The notes beneath the pieces were generated by a model. The model made no database searches, was not told where the DNA came from, and was given only the letters and a program-made list of their open reading frames with translations. DNA of 24,177 bases from NCBI GenBank assembly GCA_030611945.1, contig JAUWOV010000017.1, forward strand, positions 1-24,177, in the 5' to 3' direction. The position numbers and the translations under genes were made by a program. Below, one piece after another: positions 17,157-24,177 of the stretch. This DNA is from a bacterium (GTDB taxonomy: Bacteria; JAHJDO01). The stretch's first letter is position 1; each line of letters begins with the position of its first letter.

Positions 17157-17204
17157 CAAAGTTAATTTAACTGTCTTATAGTTTTCTTCCATTTCTTCTA
17201 ATTC

Positions 17205-17231
17205 CAAAATTTTTAATTTTGTGCTTTTTTT
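17205..17231 (+). terminator. Weak A+T-rich terminator after HD gene
   Basis: CAAAAT, a five-base loop and ATTTTG (17205-17221) form a 6-bp stem followed by seven T at 17225-17231. The stem is weak, so termination would be partial at best. Confidence 0.35.
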
Positions 17232-17233
17232 GT

Positions 17234-17262
17234 TTGGAGAAATATGATATTTTAGATAGAAT
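17234..17262 (+). promoter_or_regulatory. Promoter of hicBA
   Basis: TTGGAG at 17234-17239, 17-base spacer, TAGAAT at 17257-17262; the -35 is only partly consensus. The ribosome site AGAGAGG at 17268-17274 lies just before the hicB ATG, so unlike the other plus-strand genes this one has a normal translation start. Confidence 0.5.
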
Positions 17263-17278
17263 AAAATAGAGAGGAAAA

Positions 17279-17509
17279 ATGGAAAAGCATTATCAGTTAC
17301 CTATCTTGACTGAAAAAGATGAAGACGGCTTTTATGTTGTAGAGTGTCCTGTATTTAGCGGCTGTTATACTCAGGGCAAAACTATGGACGAGGCTTTAGA
17401 AAACATCCGAGAAGTGATTGACTTGTGTCTTGAAGAAAAAGAAAACAAAGAGACGCTTGAAAACTTTCACCCACAAGAGTTAATCTTCTCCACTCTATCC
17501 TATGCCTAA
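17279..17509 (+). CDS. hicB: HicB-like antitoxin, no DNA-binding domain
   Basis: Predicted antitoxin that binds and inactivates HicA. The 76 residues hold only the partial RNase H-like fold: DEDGFYVVECPVFSGCYTQG, then a helix TMDEALENIREVIDLCLEEK. The usual C-terminal HTH or ribbon-helix-helix domain that represses the operon is not present; only a short tail remains. It has a clear AGAGAGG ribosome site. Its stop overlaps the hicA start by eight bases, so translation is coupled, with antitoxin made first. Confidence 0.85.
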   Translation: MEKHYQLPILTEKDEDGFYVVECPVFSGCYTQGKTMDEALENIREVIDLCLEEKENKETLENFHPQELIFSTLSYA

Positions 17510-17729
17510 ACTACCAATAGTATCCGCAAAAGAAGCTATAAGAACATTTGAGAGATTGGGTTATCAAATTGTTCGCCAAAAAGGTAGTCATATTAGAATG
17601 CATCATAAAACAGACAAGAGCAAACGCCACTTGACTATTCCTAATCATAAAACGATAGGTAAAGGTTTATTGCGTAAACTATTAAGAGATGCGGAATTAA
17701 CTGTTGAAGATTTTTCAAAATTACTCTAA
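17502..17729 (+). CDS. hicA: HicA-family mRNA interferase toxin
   Basis: Small dsRNA-binding-fold ribonuclease predicted to cleave mRNA during stress. The 75 residues match the family: [29 protein letters not shown] contains the catalytic His in GSH, followed by a basic [24 protein letters not shown]. It begins inside the end of hicB. Its stop codon overlaps the stop of the convergent fusA gene by four bases, so there is no intergenic space between toxin and EF-G. Confidence 0.88.
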   Translation: MPKLPIVSAKEAIRTFERLGYQIVRQKGSHIRMHHKTDKSKRHLTIPNHKTIGKGLLRKLLRDAELTVEDFSKLL

Positions 17730-19795
17730 TCGCTCTCTATTATTTTACCGGCAATGTGCGGAGGAACGCTGTCATATCTTTCAAACTGCATAGACTCTGC
17801 TGCTCGTCCCTGTGACAGCGACCTTAGCTGTGTAGCGTAACCGAAAAGCTCCATAAGCGGAATCTCTGACTTTATTAACTGTGTCTTAGCCTTTTTTTCT
17901 ATCAGGATTATCCTGCCCCTTCTTGATGTTATATTAGATGTGATCGGACCAAAATATTCTTCAGGAGTAGATATATCCACTGTCATAATCGGCTCAACAA
18001 GTCTTGGCCCCGCCTTCATAAATGCGCTCTTGAATGCATAGTATCCAGCTACCTTAAAAGCCATTTCGGAAGAGTCAACCTCGTGAAAGTTCCCATCAAA
18101 CAATCTTACTTTCACATCAATTACAGGATACCCTGCGTAAATTCCTGATTCCATTGCTTCAATACAGCCCTTTTCAACAGCGGGAATAAATTCTCTGGGA
18201 ATAGCTCCCTGCTTGATATTATTAATAAATTCAAACCCCTCGCCTTTCTTTGCAGGAATTAGTTCTATGTGCACTTCCGCAAATTGTCCTCTTCCACCGG
18301 TTTGCTTCTGATGTTTATACTTTTCTTCCTGCATATTGGTTATTGTTTCCTTAAAGGCAACCTTAGGCTTGCCTACATTCGCAGATACATTAAACTCCCT
18401 CTTTAATCTATCTACCAGAATTTCAAGATGCAGCTCACCCATACCGGAAAGAATAGTTTGGGATGTCTCTTCATTAAAAAAGAAATTAAATGTTGGATCC
18501 TCATGAGATAATTTTCTTATTGAATTCGAAAGTTTCTCCTGCTCAATCTTGTTCTTTGCTTCAATTGCTACTGAAATTACAGGTGTTGGGAATTCTATGT
18601 TCTCAAGGAAAAGATTGGAATTTTGTTTGCATATTGTATCGCCAGTAGTAATGTTCATAGGTCCGATTATCGCTCCTATATCTCCTGCGTTGAGACTATC
18701 CACAGCCTCTTTTTTATTAGCGTGCATCTTTACAATACGTGACACTCTTTCTTTCTTTGATGACCCTGCCTTGAAAACATATTCGCCTTTCTTTATTGAA
18801 CCTGAATATATTCTGCAATAAACAAGTTTTCCAATATGAGGGTCAACGGCAATCTTAAAAGCAAGCCCCAGTAAATCCTTTTTTTCTCCAAAACCGAACA
18901 AGCTCTTTTCTCCCGAATCACTATCTATAACCTCAACGGGCGGCGCATCTTCGGGACTTGGCAAGTAGTCTACAACAGCTTCCATAAGCATCCTGACTCC
19001 CTTGTTCTTGAAAGCTGCGCCGCATAATACAGGAAATATCTTAGACTTTATAGTTGCCTTACTGAGAGATTTTTTAATTTCGTCTATTGTAATGGGCTGA
19101 TTTTCAATATATTTATTCATGAGATTGTCATCTATATCAGCAAGCTTTTCTATCAGCTCATTTCTGTATTTCTTCGTTATCTTTATATAGTCTTCAGGGA
19201 TTTCTCGTTCTTTCGGCTCTTCTATAGTGTCTTCCGAATTGAAGAAAAATGCCTTTTCTTCCACAATATCTATAATGCCCTGAAAATTGTCCTCTTTTCC
19301 AATTGGCAGCTGAATTGGAATATAATTGACCCCGAGTTTATTATCTATCATTTTAAGCACAGCAAAAAAATCCGCTCCAATTCTATCCATCTTGTTAATA
19401 AAGACAATCTTGGGAATCTTATATTTTTCCGATTGTCTCCATACGGTTTCAGTTTGCGGCTCCACACCGCCGACTGCGCAGAATATTGCTACTGCGCCAT
19501 CTAAAACTCTCAGACTTCTTTCTACCTCCGCAGTGAAATCTACATGTCCCGGAGTGTCAATGATATTAATGTTATGATTACGCCAGATACATGTTGTAGC
19601 TGCAGATGTAATTGTTATCCCTCTCTCTCTTTCCTGTTCCATCCAGTCCATTGTAGCAGCCCCGTCATGAACTTCGCCTATGCGATGTATTCTGCCCGCA
19701 AAGAACAGCATTCTTTCTGTTGTTGTCGTTTTACCCGCATCAATATGAGCCATAATGCCGATATTTCTTATCTTTTTAACATCTCCAATTTGCAT
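17726..19795 (-). CDS. fusA: Elongation factor G
   Basis: GTPase that drives ribosomal translocation. The 689 residues are full length. G1 is AHIDAGKT (16-23), switch region RGITI (58-62), G3 DTPGH (80-84) and G4 NKMD (134-137), with domains II to V following and the C-terminal [18 protein letters not shown]. It stands apart from the usual rpsL-rpsG-tuf cluster, so it is either a relocated fusA or a second EF-G. The start has a TAGGA site 39 bases after leuA on the same strand, so it may be read from the ilv/leu operon. The 3' end overlaps hicA. Confidence 0.95.
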   Translation of the reverse strand: MQIGDVKKIRNIGIMAHIDAGKTTTTERMLFFAGRIHRIGEVHDGAATMDWMEQERERGITITSAATTCIWRNHNINIIDTPGHVDFTAEVERSLRVLDGAVAIFCAVGGVEPQTETVWRQSEKYKIPKIVFINKMDRIGADFFAVLKMIDNKLGVNYIPIQLPIGKEDNFQGIIDIVEEKAFFFNSEDTIEEPKEREIPEDYIKITKKYRNELIEKLADIDDNLMNKYIENQPITIDEIKKSLSKATIKSKIFPVLCGAAFKNKGVRMLMEAVVDYLPSPEDAPPVEVIDSDSGEKSLFGFGEKKDLLGLAFKIAVDPHIGKLVYCRIYSGSIKKGEYVFKAGSSKKERVSRIVKMHANKKEAVDSLNAGDIGAIIGPMNITTGDTICKQNSNLFLENIEFPTPVISVAIEAKNKIEQEKLSNSIRKLSHEDPTFNFFFNEETSQTILSGMGELHLEILVDRLKREFNVSANVGKPKVAFKETITNMQEEKYKHQKQTGGRGQFAEVHIELIPAKKGEGFEFINNIKQGAIPREFIPAVEKGCIEAMESGIYAGYPVIDVKVRLFDGNFHEVDSSEMAFKVAGYYAFKSAFMKAGPRLVEPIMTVDISTPEEYFGPITSNITSRRGRIILIEKKAKTQLIKSEIPLMELFGYATQLRSLSQGRAAESMQFERYDSVPPHIAGKIIESD

Positions 19796-19834
19796 TATTT
19801 ATTCCTACCAGCTTTTAACTTAATTCCACAATTT

Positions 19835-21352
19835 TTATGCTCTTCTGCGCTTTGCCAACAACCTATTCACAGCATTAACATAAGCCTTCACACTCGCTTC
19901 AATAATGTCTGTACTAGCTCCCCTTCCTGCTACTGTTCTATTACCAACTGCAACCTTTACATGAACCTCGCCTAATGCGTCCTTTCCTCCTGTAACAGCT
20001 TGAAGTGAATAGTCAACAAGTTTTGCTTTAAGTTTTGTAATCCTGTCAATAGCTTTATATGCTGCATCTACAGGCCCATCTCCACAGGCTGCTTCCTGGG
20101 AAACTGCGTTCCCCTTTTTTAATTTCACAGTAGCAGTTGGTATAGTCTTATTTCCACTTACAGTATTAAAGTATTCAAGAATGTAAGTTTCCGAAGTTGT
20201 AGTTATTTCATCCTCAACTATAGCCTCCAGATCTTCATCAAAAACCTCTTGCTTACGATCTGCTACTGTTATAAATCGCTCATAGACCTGAGAGAGTTTT
20301 TCTCCTTTGAGTTTATACCCTAACTCTTCCAAACGATGTTTAAGCGCATGTCGTCCGGACCGAGCTGTTAATACAACATCGCTCTGTTGAACACCAACTT
20401 CCTCAGGCTTCATAATTTCATAAGTTTTTCTATCCTTAAGAAAACCATCTACATGAATACCGCTGCTGTGAGCAAAGGCATTCTTCCCTATAATAGCTTT
20501 ATTTGGAGGAACTGATATGCCAAGGAGATGCGACACAAGCCTGGATGTTCTGTAAAGTTCCACTGTCTTTATTCCAGTAGAAAAACCAAAATAGTCTGAG
20601 CGGACTTTAAGCGCCATAACTATTTCCTCAAGCGACGCATTACCGGCGCGTTCACCAACCCCGTTAATTGTGCACTCAACTTGTCTTGCCCCAGCCTTCA
20701 CTCCTGCAAGGCTATTCGCTACAGCCAGACCAAGGTCGTTGTGACAGTGGACACTAATAATAGCCTGACTAATATTCGGGACTTCCTCTCTGATCTTCAT
20801 GATAAGCGATGCGAATTGTTCCGGCATAGTATATCCGGTTGTATCAGGAATATTAATAATTTTCGCGCCAGCTTCTATAACAGCTTCCACCATTTCCAGT
20901 AGAAAACCCGGCTCTGCTCTTCCAGCATCTTCTGCGTAAAATTCCACTTCTCCGGCGAATTTCTTCGCTAATTTGACAGACTGCGCAGCCATTTTCAAAA
21001 CTTCGGTTCTTGTTTTTCTAAGCTTACTCTCTATATGAATATCTGAAACACCGAGTCCTGTATGAATACGTGATTTAGAAACTCCTTTTAATGCTTTTCC
21101 CGCTATCTCTATATCCTCAGAGCGGCATCTAGTGAGTGCGCAAACGATCGGTTGATGAATCTCTTTGCCAATAGCCCGAACAGCTTCAAAATCGCCGGGA
21201 GAAGAAGCGGGAAAACCAACTTCCATTACATCCACACCCAAACGCTCCAGTTGTCTGGCTATCTTAAGTTTTTCCTGCGGACCAAGACGAGTGCCAGCTG
21301 CCTGTTCCCCATCGCGCAGAGTGGTATCAAATATTAAAATTCTATTTTTCAT
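19835..21352 (-). CDS. leuA: 2-isopropylmalate synthase
   Basis: First committed step of leucine synthesis, joining acetyl-CoA with 2-ketoisovalerate. The 505 residues include FDTTLRDGEQAAGT near the start (catalytic Arg13-Asp14), the VHCHNDLGLAVANSLAG metal site, GERAGNASLEE, HSSGIHVDG, and a C-terminal LeuA dimer regulatory domain from about residue 370 onwards. Citramalate and homocitrate synthases are relatives, but the full-length form beside ilvBNC favours LeuA. It follows ilvC by 7 bases. Confidence 0.92.
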   Translation of the reverse strand: MKNRILIFDTTLRDGEQAAGTRLGPQEKLKIARQLERLGVDVMEVGFPASSPGDFEAVRAIGKEIHQPIVCALTRCRSEDIEIAGKALKGVSKSRIHTGLGVSDIHIESKLRKTRTEVLKMAAQSVKLAKKFAGEVEFYAEDAGRAEPGFLLEMVEAVIEAGAKIINIPDTTGYTMPEQFASLIMKIREEVPNISQAIISVHCHNDLGLAVANSLAGVKAGARQVECTINGVGERAGNASLEEIVMALKVRSDYFGFSTGIKTVELYRTSRLVSHLLGISVPPNKAIIGKNAFAHSSGIHVDGFLKDRKTYEIMKPEEVGVQQSDVVLTARSGRHALKHRLEELGYKLKGEKLSQVYERFITVADRKQEVFDEDLEAIVEDEITTTSETYILEYFNTVSGNKTIPTATVKLKKGNAVSQEAACGDGPVDAAYKAIDRITKLKAKLVDYSLQAVTGGKDALGEVHVKVAVGNRTVAGRGASTDIIEASVKAYVNAVNRLLAKRRRA

Positions 21353-21359
21353 GAATTTT

Positions 21360-22358
21360 TTATTTTTTCTTATTAAGCCAGGGCATCATACTTCGTAGTT
21401 TTTTGCCTACTACTTCAATCAGATGTTTTTCATCCTTTTTAGCCAATGCGTTAAACACAGGTCTGTTAGCCTGATTCTCCAGAATCCATTCTTTGGCAAA
21501 TTCTCCTGACTGAACCTCCTTTAATATCTTCTTCATTTCAGCTTTTGTATCTTTGGTTACTATTCTAGGCCCTCTGGAAAGATCTCCATATTCAGCCGTA
21601 TCACTGATTGAATTCCTCATTCCCCCAATGCCGCCTTCATGCAGCAGATCCGTTATTAATTTCACTTCATGCATACATTCAAAATAAGCCATTTCCGGTT
21701 GATATCCTGCTTCAACCAGCACTTCAAAACCTGCCTTTATTAAAGAAGTTAATCCACCACATAGAACTACCTGTTCACCAAAAAGGTCAGTTTCTGTTTC
21801 TTCTGCAAAAGTTGTTTCTATCACGCCTGCTTTTGTGCCGCCAATTCCCTTAGCATACGCAAGCCCAAGATCCCTGGCCTTGCCTGTGTATTCCTGAAAA
21901 ACCGCTATCAAACACGGCACTCCACCGCCATCTTCATACATTCTTCTAACCAAATGTCCAGGTCCCTTTGGCGCTACCATAAAAACATCTATGTTGCTTG
22001 GAGGAACTATTTGTCCAAAATGAATATTAAATCCATGTGAGAAAACGAGCGCTTTACCATCCTTCATATATGGAGATATCTCGTTTTTGTATACCTTTGC
22101 CTGTACATCATCCTGTGTTAAAATCTGAATAATATCCGCTTTTTTGGCAGCTTCCTGCGCGCTTACAGGTTCAAATCCTGCTTTAACAGCCATTTCCCAG
22201 TTTGGACTGCCTTTAAGGTCACTAACAATAACCTTTATTCCACTATCCCTGAGATTTTGCGCCTGAGCATGCCCCTGACTTCCATAACCAATAATAGCTA
22301 CAGTTTTCCCCTTTAACAGACCTAAATCCGCTTCCTGATCATAATACATCTTTACCAT
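21360..22358 (-). CDS. ilvC: Ketol-acid reductoisomerase, class I
   Basis: Converts acetolactate and acetohydroxybutyrate to the dihydroxy acids of valine and isoleucine synthesis. The 332 residues fit short class I enzymes. The cofactor site is [18 protein letters not shown] (23-40); the catalytic metal region has [22 protein letters not shown] and [18 protein letters not shown]. In the specificity loop [12 protein letters not shown] (43-54), the phosphate-binding Arg usual in the NADPH form is replaced by Leu48, and Asp47 precedes it, while Ser51 is kept. The ATG has GGAGG seven bases before it. It follows ilvN by 11 bases. Confidence 0.95.
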   Translation of the reverse strand: MVKMYYDQEADLGLLKGKTVAIIGYGSQGHAQAQNLRDSGIKVIVSDLKGSPNWEMAVKAGFEPVSAQEAAKKADIIQILTQDDVQAKVYKNEISPYMKDGKALVFSHGFNIHFGQIVPPSNIDVFMVAPKGPGHLVRRMYEDGGGVPCLIAVFQEYTGKARDLGLAYAKGIGGTKAGVIETTFAEETETDLFGEQVVLCGGLTSLIKAGFEVLVEAGYQPEMAYFECMHEVKLITDLLHEGGIGGMRNSISDTAEYGDLSRGPRIVTKDTKAEMKKILKEVQSGEFAKEWILENQANRPVFNALAKKDEKHLIEVVGKKLRSMMPWLNKKK

Positions 22359-22369
22359 TTCCTAACCTC

Positions 22370-22855
22370 CTATTTTTTATCCACTCTTGTCATTGCTATT
22401 TTGCCGGTTCTGGCGATTTCTGCTATTCCAAATGGTCTTACTAAATCCAAAAATGTATTTAGCTTTTTCTCGTCTCCGTCTATTTCCACTATCAGATGTT
22501 TTGGACTCATGCTTACTATTTTACACTGAAAAGTCTCAACGATCTGGGTCAGTTTTGTATATTTTTTTGCGTCATAAGCAAGCTTTATTAGCATGAACTC
22601 GCGATCTATTATATTTTCGCCGGTTAAATCCTGAACCTTTATCACATCTATGAGTTTGTTAAGCTGTTTTGTGATTTGCTCGAGAACCTTTTCATCTCCT
22701 TCGGTAACAATAACCATTCTGGAGACTGTCGGATCTTCAGCGGTTGCGCCTACAGACAAGCTTATTATATTAAACCCTCTTCCACTGAAAAGACCGCTTA
22801 TTCTGGCAAGAACACCAAACTTGTTTTCAACCTGACAGGATATTATATGTTTCAT
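22370..22855 (-). CDS. ilvN: Acetolactate synthase small (regulatory) subunit
   Basis: ACT-domain subunit that activates the large subunit and usually confers valine feedback inhibition. The 161 residues have the family N-terminal ACT (VENKFGVLARISGLFSGRGFNI then SLSVGATAEDPTVSRMVIV), followed by a second ferredoxin-like domain. It is called ilvN here; ilvH is the other name for the same family. The ATG has AAGGAG close upstream and it follows ilvB by 50 bases. Confidence 0.94.
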   Translation of the reverse strand: MKHIISCQVENKFGVLARISGLFSGRGFNIISLSVGATAEDPTVSRMVIVTEGDEKVLEQITKQLNKLIDVIKVQDLTGENIIDREFMLIKLAYDAKKYTKLTQIVETFQCKIVSMSPKHLIVEIDGDEKKLNTFLDLVRPFGIAEIARTGKIAMTRVDKK

Positions 22856-22880
22856 TATGCTGTTTACTCCTTTTTTAAAC

Positions 22881-22915
22881 TTTGTGCCTTTGTGCCTGCC
22901 AGCATTTATGCTAGC
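22881..22915 (-). repeat. Small tandem repeat and hairpin between ilvB and ilvN
   Basis: On the plus strand TTTGTGCC occurs twice in tandem (22881-22896). Next to it GCCAGCAT and ATGCTAGC (22898-22905 and 22908-22915) form an 8-bp stem on the transcript, with one G-U pair, around the ilvB stop codon. There is no T-run, so it is more likely an RNA-stability or differential-expression element than a terminator. Confidence 0.4.
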
Positions 22916-24177
22916 CCTGAGAGCATTTCTGTCAAACTTGCCCCTGCAGGCACCATAGGAAATACATTCTCTTCAGGTGCTACTCTAAAGTCTATAACAA
23001 AAGGCTCGTCAGTTTTTATGGCTTCTTTAAGCGCTCCCTCAACATCTTTTTTGCGTGTCACTTTCAGCCCTTTTGCTCCATAAGCTTCAGCTATTTTTAC
23101 AAAATCAGGGTTATTATCAAGAATCGTATGTGAATACTTCTTATCGTAAAATAACTCCTGCCACTGTCTTACCATTCCAAGACAACTGTTATTTAAAATT
23201 GCTACTTTAACGTTTATATTATTTTTAACGGCTGTAGCAAGTTCCTGAATATTCATTTGAAAACTACCGTCTCCGGCTATATCAAAAACAATTTTGTCAG
23301 AACATCCTATTTTCGCTCCAATAGCCGCAGGAAGACCAAAACCCATTGTGCCAAGACCACCGGAAGAAATAAATGTTCTCGGTTTTGTATATTTGAAAAA
23401 TTGAGCCGCCCACATTTGATTCTGCCCAACCTCTGTTGTTATAATTGCCTCTCCGTTCGTAACTTCCTCTATCTTTTCAACAACGTACTGCGGTTTAATA
23501 CAATCGCCGTCATCTTTATATGCCAGAGGACATTTCTTTTTCCATCCTTCTATCTTGCCATTCCATTGTTTCCTTGTTCTTGTTTCTATGTACTTTATAA
23601 GTTCCTCAAGAACTTTTTTAACATCTCCGACTATAGGGATATCAGTCTTAACATTCTTCCCTATAGCAGTAGGATCAATATCTATGTGAACCACAAAGGC
23701 GTGCGGAGCAAATTTACTGGTTTTCCCGGTTATCCTATCATCAAACCTTGCTCCGACTGCAATAATAAGGTCTGAGTCCATGATGGCATGATTTGCATAT
23801 TGAGTACCATGCATACCAAGCATATTTAGAGATAATCTATGATTGTCAGGAAAACCTCCTTTACCCATAAGAGTAACGGTAACAGGAATATCATTCTTTT
23901 CAGCAAGTTCCTTCACAAGAATATTCGCGCCCTGAGACGCAATAACTCCCCCGCCAATATACAAAACAGGTTTCTCAGATTTATTAACGGCTTCTGCAGC
24001 TTTCTTAATCTGCTTAATATTTCCAACATATGTGGGTCTATAGCTTTTAATATCAGCTTTTTCAGGATATGAGAAATCAGTTTTAGCTACCATTACATCC
24101 TTGGGCAAATCTATAAGAACCGGACCAGGTTTACCAGTAGAAGCAATATAAAAAGCCTCTTTAATTGTTTGAGCCAG
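22906..24177 (-). CDS. ilvB: Acetolactate synthase large (catalytic) subunit, N-terminus beyond window
   Basis: ThDP- and FAD-dependent enzyme making acetolactate from pyruvate, first step for valine and leucine. The visible 423 codons are the C-terminal part. The reading frame stays open to the window edge (GKPGPVLIDLPKDVMVAK precedes the middle domain), so the TTG at 24108 is not the true start. Features include the central domain with GGGVIASQGANILVKEL, GARFDDRITGK, and the ThDP motif GDGSFQMNIQELATAVKNN near Gly-Asp-Gly. It ends FPMVPAGASLTEMLSGLA. It leads ilvN-ilvC-leuA in the same direction; the promoter is outside. Confidence 0.94.
   Translation of the reverse strand: MAQTIKEAFYIASTGKPGPVLIDLPKDVMVAKTDFSYPEKADIKSYRPTYVGNIKQIKKAAEAVNKSEKPVLYIGGGVIASQGANILVKELAEKNDIPVTVTLMGKGGFPDNHRLSLNMLGMHGTQYANHAIMDSDLIIAVGARFDDRITGKTSKFAPHAFVVHIDIDPTAIGKNVKTDIPIVGDVKKVLEELIKYIETRTRKQWNGKIEGWKKKCPLAYKDDGDCIKPQYVVEKIEEVTNGEAIITTEVGQNQMWAAQFFKYTKPRTFISSGGLGTMGFGLPAAIGAKIGCSDKIVFDIAGDGSFQMNIQELATAVKNNINVKVAILNNSCLGMVRQWQELFYDKKYSHTILDNNPDFVKIAEAYGAKGLKVTRKKDVEGALKEAIKTDEPFVIDFRVAPEENVFPMVPAGASLTEMLSGLA

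Noticed and set aside
23257-23775. 172-residue plus-strand reading frame opposite ilvB
   Set aside because: It is antisense to the ThDP-enzyme coding sequence, with no domain and no start signals.
24106-24108. Start codon of ilvB at 24108
   Set aside because: The reading frame continues with conserved acetolactate synthase sequence to the window edge, so the gene is partial.

Overview
The window is A+T-rich, densely packed bacterial DNA. It looks like a diderm bacterium: apolipoprotein N-acyltransferase (Lnt) implies lipoproteins sorted to an outer membrane, and the PTS set resembles the regulatory (nitrogen-type) PTS of Gram-negatives, with an HPr kinase added. My best guess is an uncultured PVC or Omnitrophota-like lineage, but this is inference from gene content only.

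Layout: (1) 1-2768, minus strand: rodA-acpS-lnt, a compact envelope operon with lnt cut by the window edge. (2) 2851-7288, plus strand: a 1026-residue UvrD-like helicase fused to an Fe-S RecB-family nuclease, then an AAA/DUF4143 ATPase cassette. A degenerate second copy of the helicase 3' end lies behind the cassette. (3) 7357-7755, minus: a small two-TM zinc-ribbon protein of unknown role. (4) 7835-15667, minus: a tRNA-Ala(GGC) with a near-consensus promoter heads a continuous run of hpf-ptsN-hprK-tpiA-ptsH-ptsI-pgi/pmi-metK-ahcY. This joins a regulatory PTS, two glycolytic enzymes and the methyl cycle. (5) 15729-17729, plus: an HD phosphohydrolase and a hicB-hicA toxin-antitoxin pair. (6) 17726-24177, minus: ilvB (cut)-ilvN-ilvC-leuA-fusA, i.e. 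branched-chain amino-acid synthesis followed by elongation factor G.

How it fits together: EI, HPr and EIIA form a phosphorelay with no sugar-specific EIIB/EIIC in sight. HPr has both the phosphorylatable His and the regulatory Ser, and the HPr kinase beside it lacks the usual N-terminal domain, so this looks like a sensing device rather than a sugar importer. The plus-strand genes look accessory. At least two of the five (helicase and DUF4143 ATPase), perhaps the HD gene too, have a -10 box directly before the ATG and no ribosome-binding site, suggesting leaderless mRNAs; most minus-strand operon genes have purine-rich Shine-Dalgarno sites.

Most unusual items: the DUF4143 cassette apparently lodged at the helicase 3' end with a displaced old end behind it; a perfect 32-bp tandem repeat carrying palindromes across that cassette's promoter; a pair of palindromic hairpins inside the helicase ORF; and the N-terminally reduced HprK. 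I see no clear new multi-gene defence system, though region 2 is the best place to look.
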